A stretch of DNA of 64,000 bases from Cunninghamia lanceolata (taxonomy: Eukaryota > Streptophyta > Pinopsida > Cupressales > Cupressaceae), in contig BSBN01001343.1 in NCBI GenBank assembly GCA_027924645.1, positions 2,203,409-2,267,408 of the forward strand, read 5' to 3'. Positions within the stretch are counted from its first letter, which is position 1; the number at the start of each line of letters is the position of its first letter. A program made the position numbers and the translations under genes. A model generated the notes under the pieces. That model was not told the DNA's origin. It saw only the letters and a program-made list of their open reading frames with translations, and did no database searches. This document shows, piece by piece, positions 22,490-34,543 of the stretch.

Positions 22490-24291
22490 AAATACAGCTT
22501 CCGGTTGAGAATTACAACAGAAGAACCCCAATTTGAGCACCGTCTTTAACAAAACGACCATCAAGCTTTGGATCGGCGGCATCCACGAGCTTGTTGTTGG
22601 CATGCAGCTCCCTCACCCAATCCAACAAAACTACTTGAGAAACATCGAAAGAATTGTCTACAGGGCGCCTTCCACACGCAACCTCCAACATCAAAACGCC
22701 AAAGCTGAATACATCCGTTCCTCTGGATACCAATTCTGGAGCGATGTAGCCAGGCGTTCCGGCCACACGAGTGGTTTGGGAGTTCTCATCATGCCTGTAT
22801 AACCGAGCAAGCCCAAAATCTCCCAGCTTTCCATGAAACTCCGAGTCCAACAAAACGTTGGAAGACTTGATGTCTCTGTGCACCACCCTTTGCTCCCATT
22901 CTTCGTGAAGATACAGCAATCCTGCACCCACGTCCCTTAGAATTGCGTACCTTTGAACCCATCCTAGAACTCGAGAAGGATTCCCAAATATCATCTTATC
23001 CAGGCTTCCATTTGGCATGAAGTCATACACTATGAAAAACTTTTGTCCCCGCCTGCAGTAGCCTCTGATTTGCACTAGATTCCGGTGCTGGAGACGACCG
23101 AGACTTGAAATCTCTGCCATGAATTCCTTTACTCCTTCACTGGTCTCTCGAAAGATAGATTTCACAGCAACTTGGAGACCGTTAGTAGGAAGGATTCCTT
23201 TGTAAACCTTGCCGCAACCTCCAAATCCCAAGACTTGCTTCTCTCCGAACCCTTTGGTTGCAATAGCTAAGTCTTTGTAGCTAATTCGGTGAGGCCAATA
23301 CTCCACCTCCCACTCTTCAATTACGTCTCTGTTTTTCTTTCTTGTAAACCACACAATTCCAACCACGAGCACTAGCATAACAACGAAAACTGTTGTTACG
23401 CCGACTATTAGTCGGGATTTTGGGTTATTTTGTGTCTGTCAAGAATGGAAGAATAGATGCATTCAAGGCCGGTGCCGTTCCATTTGTAGTGAAGCTCCAG
23501 GCGAGGATGTAATGTTCTTGAATGAAATTTCCGGTAGCTGCCACGAAACCAACATACATTTCTTCCTCGAAAATGCTGGGCAGACTCAAATTTTTCGTAG
23601 ATATCAGAGGCGTTTCCGGGCGAAGGGAACCAGCCAGTGCTATGGTAACATTGAGCTGCTCTTGGAGATGATCACAGTCAATCCAAGCTTGAATATTCTG
23701 TCTCCTGTTGAGCTCTAATTGTAGGAACTGGTTGCCAGCCCAGTAACCTGCAGATTTAGGTTCTACAGAATGGAGAGAATTGAGATCTACTCCTACGTGA
23801 TTGCCGTTGATGTCGTCGAATTCTGGGTTCATAAATGTGTCGAATTCAACCACAAACAGATGATTGTAAGGCTGTCCCACGCTTGTTGAATTGAACAAAC
23901 CAAGGTATGAACCTGCTTGTCCTCCCTCACGTGTTTTGGTGGGCATTATGGTAAACGAGAGTCCATCTCCGCTTAGCGAATCTTGTGAAGATGGAGCTAT
24001 GGTGAATACGAAACTAGTGCTGAATGATAGAGTTGCATCCTTGGACCCGCGCTCTTTCATACGCACAGCTTCTGATTATAAAACACTGCCCGTCTTGTAT
24101 TCTGATTGATTGGTGAGGCGGATGCCTATAAGATCGGGTTTCGTCATAGCGTTCCCATGCAAATACAGGTTTGACAAATTTCTACTGGTTAAACCACTCA
24201 GTCTGGGAAAGACGAAGGTTGTCTGAGCTTGAGCAGACAGCCACGGGTGGAGGAGGAGGTAAAATAGAGCGACGACAGATATGCCTGCCAT
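22490..24291 (-). pseudogene. L-type lectin receptor kinase, near full length, with several lesions
   Basis: Read from ATG at 24291: a signal peptide (MAGISVVALFYLLLHPWLSA), a legume-lectin domain (FTIAPSSQDSLSGDGLSF, VVEFDTFMNPEFDDINGNHV with the metal-binding Asp/Asn region), a membrane helix (VMLVLVVGIVWF) followed by basic residues, and a kinase with P-loop LGFGGCGKVY, VAVK, HRDIKSSNVLL and DFGLARLYR. Lesions: an in-frame TAA at 24076-24078 (between KTGSVL and SEAVRMKERG), a frameshift near 23430 just before the membrane helix, loss of about five codons in the activation-loop region (SRGTDVFSFG against STGKATTSTDVFSFG in the copy at 3 kb), and an 11-12 bp deletion near 22545 that ends the frame at GVLLL. 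It is a recent relative of the truncated copy at 3063-3932 on the other strand. Confidence 0.9.
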
Positions 24292-25555
24292 TGATTATTT
24301 ACTAACTCAGAATAAGATCAAATAGCTGAATTCTTTTTAAGACCGATAACTAGGGATATTCCTTAAACATCCAGTAGCATAAGACATATATGCTGTATAC
24401 ACGTCTCCAACAGTTGTAAGATAATGGTCGACGGAAGACCTTAATCGCATACACCCCAAACATGTAGGTTTGTCCTTTTAAAGTCTGAGATGGCCGCCGT
24501 ATTGGACTTTTCCATGGTTTTACCAGTAAATCCGTCACCACGGATAGTGGCGGAACTTTAGATTGTCGTCAATTTTTGTGCAATGCAAGCATATCAGTAG
24601 ATTGCAATCACAGGTCATGTCATAACATAAAACCACTCGCATTATTACTCGGTAAATCCGTAGCTGTGCATTTTTCTTTGGCTCAAATAAGAGGGCAATG
24701 TAAGGTGTAGATTCATTACAGAAGATTCCAGGGAGTTGGTGGGCATGCACACCGTCCCGTAAAACAGTTATTAGAGGCAATTCTTTCTTCTTTTAATTTC
24801 GAAATTATCTTCTGTGGAATTCCTGAGACATCTTCCAATTTTAAATAATAATCTTAACGCAGGCCATAATTTTTTATTGACGTGTAAGTGTCGCCATCAA
24901 ATCAGATTGAATTCTTTCCTTTCCAGCCTTGAATTTGATAGTATGTGTTTTCTTTCACTAATTTTGTGTGGCTATTCTTAAATATCATCCACTTCACTAG
25001 TCAAAGGTCAATTTTAGCTAATAAAAAAAAGACAAATATTTACCACTTTTTGTTGTGAATGAGGTGTAAAATTATTATTGACTGTTTGACCATTGAAATA
25101 GATGATATTTAAGTAGAGTGGTTTTGTGTTTGAGAGGGTAAATCAAATCAGAGGTTACAAGTCTTTGTTAGGATAAAGAGCTATTTTATTTTATTTTAGA
25201 ACTATTTTATTTACTAAATACAAGAATTATTTTATTTTATTTATATTGTTTACTTTATTTTTATTTGAATTTTTTTTTTACTTTTGTAAATGGTTTTTAA
25301 TTTTACTTTTTAAAAATTCTTTTTGTTTTGTTTTTATTTTCCAAAGTATAGTAAATATTATATACTTATATATTGTTTTTTAATAATTTCATTTCTAAAT
25401 ATTAATACGTATTTTAAAATTCTCATGTCTTTATACTTAAAAAATAAATAATAACTTTTGTATCATTTCTATATTTAATTATGTTGGCTATTTATATATG
25501 ATGAATATTCTTGCTTTAAATTATATTAAAAATAAAAATAGTACAATATTCACAA
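24292..25555. other. AT-rich interval upstream of kinase pseudogene
   Basis: This would hold the former promoter of the minus-strand kinase. I see no confident TATA box or element end. From 25150 to 25550 the sequence is very T-rich (ttattttatttta runs), possibly the decayed tail of the adjacent LINE. Confidence 0.35.
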
Positions 25556-25559
25556 AAAA

Positions 25560-28500
25560 AGTTTTGGGTGGTAAAAGGCCACACCCACAAAGTCTATCGG
25601 GACCATGTCCAAAACACATATAAAAGACATAAACACAAGGGCCAAGCCCAAGAAAAGATTAAGCAGCTAGTGCAACATTGGTAGTAGATAGATCTTTGTC
25701 ATCAGGATTATGCCCCCATACATCAACATGGGTAGTATCATCAATGGGCTCCCAACCAACAAGAGCGCCCTCATCCTCAGTAGTGTCCTTGATGGGCTGT
25801 TGGGGACAAACTGGAGAGATGGCAAGTTGCAAGCGAGGAAACTTGTCCAAACTGGGTCACCCAGCTCCCTCACACCCCTGTAAAGATGCAGAGGGTTTCC
25901 TAAAAGGTTGAGACCAACCACGAGCAGTAGAGTCTCAAGAATTGTGAGGTTGAGCCTCGTGGGAGGGAGAGCCCTAGTCTAGCTTAGCAAACTGACTGCA
26001 CCCATGCCAACAACCCCTTAGAGGAGAGGAGTCTGATGGAACCCTAGCAATAGTACATGGGGCATTTCCCTAGTGGTCCAGTAACTCCTAAAGATGGGAA
26101 GCCTCAAGCACAACTTTGCTAGCTTGCACTTGGTTCTACATGAGAACATTAGAGCAAATCATTGATTTGGTGTAAAGAGAAAAATGAACATCTGCAGTGC
26201 AATTAGAAAGCAAACTAAAATTTCTATCTTTCTAAATACTGAACACAATCTCCACCCTAAAAGCATGCCAAATTTAAGTATAATTATGTAGGAGACAAGG
26301 CTAATCCCCCAACAAGACCATATGCCAGGTGAATGAGGTTGGCTAGAATGGCTTGAAAAAGTCATGGATCTAGGTCCATGCTTCTTAAGCTTGAGGACAA
26401 AACCAAAATAAGTGTTGAAGGCTCTCTAATTATCCACAGAATCGACAGCGAGGGCAAGGAATGCACATATGCAAAACTCAATACCCCATTGGAAGGCCTT
26501 GGAAGAGAATGCACAGGAAAAATGGGCCAATTCAGGTTCCAAAATAGTAGACTAAACATATTGGAATCTACGATGCCATGTACCAAGAGAAGAATGAAGC
26601 TGCCAACGATGGTTAAGCTAGTCTAAAATAGGCAACTAAGGAGAAAGCCACAAATAGCCTTTGCAAGGTCTCTAATTTTGAAAGGAGGTATCCGGATACC
26701 ATTTCCAATCTTTCCACCAAGGTTTGGGAGACCGAACCCTAATCTTATGCAACATCTAAGGTAGAATAAAATCAATAACCACTTGAAAAGTCTCCTAGTC
26801 CTGGTTGACAAGTTTGAATCTAAATTTGAACTTTGACCATGGTAGAAAATTCTTGGTAGCTCTATGAATAAAATTGGGCAAAACTCACACCCCATGTTTA
26901 AAAAAGAAGAGAGCATGAATCCAAGGAAGTTTGGCAAGAGGCCAACCTTGATAGCTGAGGATGGGAGACCACCAAATAGACTATTGATTAATGGATAACC
27001 CATTGCGAAAGTCATCTCCTACCCAGTGAAGCTGGGGTTTGATAGCTTCCCAAACTTTCCAAATGCTTTTGATGACAAAAGTACCCTGGATAGTGATATT
27101 ATCCCACATTGTGAGGAGGGTGCCCAAATCTAAACCTTTCCAAGCAGGGCGACTTGAAGGGATGCTAATGTTGATGCAATGTCAAACAAGGATTTTCCAA
27201 GCTTTATTACCTTCAAGGGCCCTGAGAATCCATTTGACACAAAGGGAAATGCCTTGCCAATGGATGGAGATTATACCAAGTCCCCCAGTTGCACAGGATA
27301 AACAATAATACTCCTATGCAACTTGATGGAAGACTTGATGCCCATCACTAGTAGCCCAAAGGAAGTCTGAGAGGAACTTCTCAATCATAGAGTAAGAAGC
27401 CTTCAAAGGAATCCAGCAAGAAGAGTAGTACCATGGGTGGAAACAAGAATTTTAGCATAAATTTGAAACTTATCAGCCAGAGAAAGGGGCTTGGTGATCC
27501 AATACGGGAGCTTTTTCTTAATTCTAGCCACCACAACTTGCTAAAGATAAGTGGGAGAGGTTTGCAAAGCAAAAGGAATTCCCAAAAGGTGAAAAACCTT
27601 ACCATGGTCAACCCATTTCCACCCAAAAGAATCTAACCAACTAGTTCTGGGGAGGAACGATTGGCGATAACATTGTGTCTTCTGCAACTGAATGTTGCAG
27701 CTTGATGCTTGGCAAAAAATATCCAAGAAATGTAAAGCTTGAGTGACATTGCTTTCCTCTTCAATGGGAGTGAGGAAGGAATCATCGATAAAGTGGCCAT
27801 TAACCAACTGCTGAGAAACATTTGGGAGAGTAATCCCTTTGACATGAGAATGGGAGATGACATGAGCAAGCAAGTAGCTAAAACCTTCAAAAACTAGAAC
27901 ATAAAGAGCTAGGGCAAGAGGACAACCTTAACGGATGGATGTATAGAGCCAAAGCCAAAAAGAGCTTGATTGTTGTCTAATAATGGTGATGCAAGTAAAA
28001 GCATAAGTAAATAACATTTGAACCATCTGGATGAAACATGGGTTGAACTCAAGAGCCTGCAGCATGGCTAGAATGAAAGGCCATTTAATATGATCATAGG
28101 CTTTTGAAAAATCAATTTTAATGAAGAGGGCCTAGGTTGTTGGGAATGATGAGCCCACTCCATCCCTTCCTAGATGACAATAATGTTGTTTAGGATGAAT
28201 CTTGATTTGATGAACCCTATTTGTTTAGGTCTGACAATCTAAGGAAGCATTGTGTGAAGCTTAAGCATTAAAGCCTTGGTGATGATTTTATAGGAGACAT
28301 TAAGCAATGTGATATGCCTCCAATTGCAAATCTCCTCAAGATTACTAGACTTAGGGATGAATTTGATATTACATTTGTTGATTAAGTTGCCTAATGAGCC
28401 ATTTTGCATTGATTTAAGATAAACTTTATGCAAATCACAGCCCACCATATCCCAAAAAGTTTTATAGAACTCACAGGGCTCCATCCAAGATAGGGGCTTT

Positions 28501-30925
28501 GCCATTGGCTATAGAAAATATAGCCTCCTTTAGATCTTCTTGAGTGAGAAGCTAATTACATACAATGCGTTGAGCATTGGAGACTCAACAAGGGACCGCA
28601 ACAAGACATTCCTACAAGGCAGAATCCCTAGCTAGAGTGTAAGTATGGGCTGGGAAGACTTGTTCATAATGATAAAAAAAGGATGGAAGGATGTCTAGTA
28701 ACTCTTGCAAGAGTTTTTGCCCCTCTTGTATCCATTGGATGGATTAAGAAGCATGTTGAGCCCGCAAAGCCTCAAAAAATTCTTTAGAAATAGTGTCCCC
28801 AATTTTACGCCAATGGATCCTAGCCTTGATTTGAGCCTGACATGTTGAATGGGCATTGATGATCTACTTCTATTACCAGAGTTGTACTATCCACAGATGG
28901 GTAGTCAGATCAAATGACTGAGCCTCCAAAGTGACCATGGAAAGGTGGAGCTCCTGGGTGGCAGCTTCATAAGAGTGGTGGCAGAAATGAGCAAGTTGCC
29001 ACCCATTAATATAGAGGAACCATGAAGTATGGGTGATGGCATCATTCCACCAAGTTATCTAGCTAGTCCCATGCATGGGATGTGGTTTTAAATTCTAAAC
29101 ATGTTGAATATGAGCTAAGGTGGCCTTGTGGTGGAGAAGTGACATGTTAAGAAAAATTGAGTCTTCAAAATTTTGGGTTTGAAAGTTCTCCATTCAATGT
29201 GAAATTGTATTGGAAATTGATTATACAAGACAAGATCAACCAATGGTTCAATAGGCAAAGAATGACATTTGGCAAATGAAAATAATAACTAGGCAGAAAT
29301 CATGGCATGATCAAGCCATTTTAAGACCCTGTTAGGGACCGTTCTTAAATTACTCCATGTGTACCAAAGTGAATGATCTTGGCGATGGCCAACATTAGGA
29401 TCAAAAAGAACCAATTTATTATGTATATCAAACTAGGCCTATCTTTCACCAGTTGTCCACCGCATAGGCAAGGCTCCACATTTATCATATGTGCACTCAA
29501 CCATATTAAAATCCCCACACAAAACCCAAGTGGCAACTGACAGTGAATGAGTGATTCATCTCCAAAGAGAAGATCTCTCCATGACATGAATGGGAGCATT
29601 AACATTAATAACACCAAAGGAATGATTATTGACATTGAAAAGAGTCTACAATGCATGGTTGGTGGGGTCACATCTATGATCAACCAATAGCTATGTTGGA
29701 GAGAGAAAGGTGACAACTCTATCTCGGCCAACCTCATGTTCACTGCAAAAAAATGGTTGGAGGGCCAAATAAATTGGCATGCTACCAAAAGCAAAAATCT
29801 AGACACTTTGACCTAAAGGAAAAGGAAGTCTAAATCTAAAAATTGATGACGAGCATCATGAACAAAGTATTTTTGTGGGAGGTTTGTAAGACCTTGAACA
29901 TTCCATGAAATATTGTTCATAAACGGGGGTCGAGAGTCATCTCCTCATTACCAACTCGTCAAGAGCAGAATAACTATTATGAAACAAAGCATCATTTGTT
30001 GCAAAGCTTCTAATTTGGAAGTTGAGATGAACATGATGTCATTTAAATGAAACAAATTATCCTTCTTCTAGGCACCCAGGAAGGTTGCAAGACCTCCTTT
30101 GCCCAATAGGAGGAGGGGAAGGGTGGCATGCCATAGCAACTAGCAGTTATGAACTAGATGAGGCCACTAGTGGGGATTTGAAAGCCTTCACTTCTCTAGA
30201 TAACTCTCATGGGGGAATGGAAGATTTCCCAACATCAAAGGGCTTTGAAATAATCTTCATCATTAGAGTCCCCAAACCAAAGGCTTTGGGGGCTGGCTTG
30301 GAGGCACTCGACTTCTCTTTTCACCAATTAACCACTATGGACCATCCTTCCTCTTCTTTTGCAGGAGGAGATGGTCCCGAAGAAGGTCGTGCCAAAGGTT
30401 TAGGGTGCGGAGATGCCAAATGATAGTCTCAAATCTTATGCTAAGAGGACTGGCAATGATAGCAAGTGTTTGGCAAATTAATACACTAGACCCACTAGGA
30501 ATAGCAAGTTTGGCCAACTTGTATCTCCATAGAGTCTTTGAGATCTTTAGAGAGGTCAACCTCGACATAGATGTGTTGGTGGGGATAAACCAAATAGAAC
30601 CATTTAATTTCTATGCATACAATAGTGTCAATCGAGGACCCTATTTGGTGCAACAAATTCCAACAAGGCAAGGGAAGACCGTGGAACTCAAGACAAATAG
30701 GAACTCAAAAGGACTTGTCATCTGAGACTATCAAGTCATGAGTCCAAGGTTTGGAAACAAGAAGGGAAGAATGGACACACCATGGGCTGCTATTGAGGAA
30801 AATCTCAACATGGTTGGTCTCAACAAAACAAAAAATAAAAAAACGTTTGGTAAGGTTTTGCACAACATCAAGCCGAATCCCATGCGAGGACCAAGCTTTA
30901 CCAAATGATCCCGATGGTGGATGAG
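25560..30925 (-). mobile_element. L1-type LINE, degenerate
   Basis: Minus-strand frames follow LINE order. ORF1 (about 30100-30900) has a DUF4283-like part (RLDVVQNLTKRFFIFCFVE, then HVEIFLNSSPW), an EFHGLPLPCWNLLHQIG segment and a broken zinc knuckle (CYHCQS). ORF2 starts near 29920 with MNNISWNVQGL; the endonuclease has LCGDFNMVECTYDK. RT carries GNLINKCNIKFIPKSSNLEE, TLLNVSYKIITKAL, IKIDFSKAYDHIKWPF and FIDDSFLTP. A zinc-binding RT tail runs down to about 25660 (VDVWGHNPDDKDLSTTNVAL). Stops and frameshifts are frequent, so it is long dead. A TSD and a clean poly(A) tail could not be identified. Confidence 0.8.
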
Positions 30926-30929
30926 CTAC

Positions 30930-31250
30930 ACAAAATGAGTATGCAATCACAATCACCACTGTCATAGTCAGTTTTAGGTGCAATCTACAATCTTGAAATG
31001 CATATTGCTAACCCTGAAACTATTTTGTCTTCATATTGTTGGACAAGATCAATAGTTATGTTTAGAGTAATTATCATTTCAACTTTTGCCTCTGTTAGAT
31101 CCACACATAGCACCTCATGGGTTTTGTTAGTTTTATCCAATGTAGTCTTGTACATGACAATGACATCTCCCTCAAACATATTTCCAGCCCTATGAGCATT
31201 CAGGTCTTCAATTGTTATTGTATTTAGATTTCTTAATTTTGTCCTACATA
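30930..31250 (-). pseudogene. RPA/OB-fold-like exon fragment
   Basis: The minus frame after a probable splice acceptor (ATGTAG) near 31250 reads TKLRNLNTITIEDLNAHRAG, then MFEGDVIVMYKTTLDKTNK, HEVLCVDLTEAKVEMIITLN and, after one stop, IAPKTDYDSGDCDCILIL. The pattern of strand, DLT, TLN, helix, then YD-x-GD-x-x-C resembles the OB-fold of replication protein A large-subunit-like proteins, which bind single-stranded DNA. RPA-like genes also occur as cargo of Helitrons. The similarity stops where LINE ORF1 similarity starts. The family call rests on pattern only, and no complete gene is present. Confidence 0.45.
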
Positions 31251-31735
31251 AATTAAAATAAAATAATTTAGAGCCTTGAAATCTTCAATTTAGTATGCTT
31301 TGGATGCAAATAGACAATATCTTGACCTTTTGGAAGTTTGTTGGCTACCAGTTTGTATTAGGTCTTCTAGTCTTTTGCTAGTATCCATCTTTTGTAACAT
31401 TCATAACATGGAAAGCATGAAATGCTATGATGTTTAAAGTTGTTGATGGAAAACATAGTATAAGATGAACTACCATTCAAGGAATATTGATAATAGGCTA
31501 TGCTAGAGTATTGAAACAAAAGAATAAGAAGCCTTTGCAAAAAATGAATGAATTCAAATTTTATTGGCACTATTGAAAACTAAATATTGCATAGTCTTTG
31601 TTTGCATAAGCTATAGAAATTCTCTATGATTCCATGTAGTATTGAATAATATAATTTTGTATTGAGATTTAATTTGATTTTAATTTTTGAAATGTGGAGG
31701 AGATCAATTTTATTTTATAGATATGCTTAAGGGCG
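31251..31735. other. Intergenic, nothing recognised
   Basis: This is an AT-rich stretch with no coding similarity. In minus sense it would be the intron upstream of the RPA-like exon. Confidence 0.35.
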
Positions 31736-31743
31736 GGTGCAAA

Positions 31744-31842
31744 AAGTTGGGGGGCCAAAAAGTGGCCAACTTGTTTTTTTTAAATTAAGCCATAATGCAC
31801 TTGCATTATAACATGCTTGAAGTTATAATGCAAGTGCATTAT
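31744..31842. repeat. Two consecutive hairpins, second with perfect 21-bp stem
   Basis: The second hairpin (31792-31842) has two 21-bp arms that are exact reverse complements (starting ATAATGCACTTG and ending CAAGTGCATTAT), with a 9-base loop ATGCTTGAA. Just before it, 31744-31772, AAGTTGG...CCAACTT forms a smaller stem with a G-rich bulge. The sequence TAAGGGCGGGTGC lies upstream near 31728 and could be a transposon terminus. The hairpins precede the first exon of the unknown gene by about 145 bp. Confidence 0.85.
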
Positions 31843-31987
31843 GCTGTGCTATTTAAAAAAAAAACTACATTTCATTTCATTGTTTCATTACATTTCATAG
31901 AAAACCCACGGCTTGGAGACAAAAGAGAGCACGCTCATGTTATCAAAGGGCATATCATCAACAATTTATCGCCGATTCATCGTCAAA

Positions 31988-32018
31988 ATGTCGCCACAAC
32001 GTTAGGGAGGCCGAAGGA
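31988..32018 (+). pseudogene. Unknown multi-exon gene, exon 1
   Basis: ATG at 31988 opens MSPQR, a TAG stop, then GGRR, followed by a GTAAGT donor at 32019. Spliced to the acceptor at 32105 the frame continues RRIDNAPPPPENPQNPP without a shift. This supports a real former exon even though it holds a stop. Confidence 0.5.
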
Positions 32019-32105
32019 GTAAGTTCTATTTGTTTTCTTGTGTGAATTTGTTGCTAAATAGGTAGGTTTAAGTAGTTTTTTTATATAAATTTCTTTAATT
32101 TACAG

Positions 32106-32960
32106 GAATTGATAATGCACCTCCTCCTCCTGAAAATCCACAAAATCCTCCATCACTTGAACAACAAATACCTGTTGAAGAACAACCCCAACAACAAACA
32201 CCTCCATTCATTCCTCAATATGCCCCTGGAACACAAGAAAATATAATGGGCAAATTGAAAATAATAAAAAATAAATTGAGGACATAATTGGAAGGTTGAA
32301 AGAACTTACAACTTTAACCTCGCATAGATTCGTGCTTGCTCAATCTCTTGAATCTATGTTATCAAATGTAGATTCAATTAGCAAGCAAATCTCTAGTTGG
32401 TCATAAAAAAGGAGTGAATTTAGAGAGTTCTATGTAGACAAGTTGTCCTATGAACAAGTTAAAAATGAATAAATTAAAAAATTGGACTTGTGTTCCATTT
32501 TCACAAACCCATGAACAAATCAACCCTACCCCTTACATGCAAGAGGTTCCCTATCCATTGGTACAACAACCAAGTGATAAGGGACAATTTTGGGCAGAGG
32601 TGGTGGATGGTTTTTGAGCATCCTCCATGCAACAATAATGAGGTCTCACAATACTTTTTGAGGAAACTCTACTGCAAGTTTGTCAAAAATAAGGTGCCAA
32701 ACTATTTTGATATGCGGGCGTTCCAGGGTAGAGGTGGGGGGTCAGCACAGGATAGACTAGGGGCATGTGTTGACCCACAGCAGCCAGCGAGATGAGCACT
32801 CACCAAACCAGCCCATGAGCACGTGTCTATCCCTTCCATTGTGAAGGAGAGTGTTGAGGTCGAGACACTTTAGTCCATTAGTGCCTTGACCCAGAGCATC
32901 ATAGAGCATGCCAGTCCTGCAACACAATGTGGGTCGGGGGAAAGTTCAAGGAGTAGGGTT
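32106..32960 (+). pseudogene. Unknown multi-exon gene, exon 2 (left part)
   Basis: After a TTTACAG acceptor the frame encodes a Pro/Gln-rich segment (PPPPENPQNPPSLEQQIPVE, then QPQQQTPPFIPQYAPG). Next comes a helical part (ELTTLTSHRFVLAQSLESML) and, after a frameshift near 32490, a block with VIRDNFGQRWWMVFEHPP and YFLRKLYCKFVKNKVPNYFD. Stops at 32793 and 32871 break it. The frame runs up to the copia insertion and resumes at 40057, where the reading continues through SRSRVPPHTCQACRSACG. I do not recognise the family. The basic start and Pro/Gln-rich stretch would suit a nuclear or transposon-encoded protein, but no function can be claimed. Confidence 0.5.
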
Positions 32961-34255
32961 TGTTGGATCTAGGGCATACAACTAAGAGGGGGGGGGTGAA
33001 TCAGTTGTATAAAACTTCTTCTTCTTTCAAACACTTGATTCTTTGTTGTTAGTTAGCAGCATATCAAATAATCATCCATGGAAGCATAATACATAAACAC
33101 AAGAGCAGATAAGCATCAACATATTGAACACCAAGATTTTGACGTGGAAAACCCGGTTAAGGGAAAAACCACGGGGTGATTAACCCAAGAATTATTCTCT
33201 GTTAGAAGAATAAAGAAAAATGAATGGCACATGCCAATAAGGGCTCACTACCCGAGCACACTGCTCACAAAGAGGCCCACTGCCTACAAGGAGACACACT
33301 GTCTACAAAGTGATAAAAATCATAGTCTTGAACTGGAGAATGACATCTCTACCATGTCCGGATCAGTTCCAATTAAGCCCAAAAATCTCTGCTCTGCCTT
33401 TCGCACGTTTCTTCGCTATGCCACACTCATCCACTCACCACACACTGAAATGAACTCACAAACTGTTATTTATACAAGACATCGACTTAGGAACAAACAT
33501 CTAAGTCGGCAAACAACCATAGGAGTATCCGCAAGATGAATAACACATCCGGTCAGCCATCACAAGAACATTCGCAGGATGAACAACTCATCCGGTCGGC
33601 TAAACAGAGCAAGAACTTCATCCGGAAGAATAGCTTCAATCCCGGGCTCTATCATCAATGCGGACCAATCAACACAACCTAAACATGATCCAAGAACCTT
33701 CACAAGCCTGTTTGAATGTCCGGATACATCCGCACTTCCTCTACTTACTGGGATCTCTTGTCTTCCTCATCCGGAACTTCAAGAACACAGTCTGTCGCCA
33801 CTGTCATAATGCAAGAGGTACTTCCGGACCTCCAAATCATACACAAATCAGGATGACACATCACAAGGACATCCCAAACACTCCGTCCAATCCGCAGATT
33901 AGGATAATACAATTCCGGACCTCACCGGACCTTTTTGTGATCCTCTGTCACCTCTGAATACTTGCCGGAACCGGTTCTATACCGACAGCCACAACTCCTT
34001 CAGATCTTCATGCGGACCTCTGAAATCTTAACTGAAGCATCTCAAGACTCATATCTACTAACCCTTTAATCCGCATCCTCCGGTTCTCAACCTATACAGT
34101 ACATTTGCCTTCTTCTCATCACTGTTCTTCACTGTTCCTGACTGAGGCTAATTTTCTCAATATCCTCAGCACACAGCTCATCAAATCCTTCTTGTCAATG
34201 CAATATGAGTATGTTGACATCAATGACAACACTGGCTCACCTCATACTTGCAACA
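32961..34255 (-). repeat. 3' LTR of copia element
   Basis: In plus sense it starts TGTTGGATCTAGGG and ends CATACTTGCAACA. It is nearly identical to 38756-40051. A G-run (nine Gs) near 32990 differs by one base from the other LTR. It is rich in TCCGGA and CCGGA motifs. Confidence 0.95.
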
Positions 34256-34268
34256 ATCTCCCCCTTTG
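34256..34268 (-). other. Polypurine tract
   Basis: Minus-sense AAAGGGGGAGAT directly abuts the 3' LTR. Confidence 0.85.
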
Positions 34269-34543
34269 TCATTGATGGCAACATATGATGTGAAAAACCA
34301 TTAAGACAAGAACTTCAACTTTTCATATGTCTTCTCTTCCTTTACTGCTCCCCCTTTGATCATCAACCACTTGTTTTTCACATGTCTTCTCTCCCCCTTT
34401 GACATCAATGGCAAAGGGCTCATACTTGCAATTCTCATACATCAGAATCATACCAGCTGCTCCCCCTTAGTTGCAGCTCCCCATTAGTCCGGATCACAAG
34501 ATATGACTGTGATAGCCACCGGACTGATGCACATCAGTGCATC

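Noticed and set aside
29345..29806. 153-codon hydrophobic minus-strand ORF
   Set aside because: It overlaps the LINE endonuclease, where the meaningful frame (LCGDFNMVECTYDK) is a different one; this ORF is a shadow.
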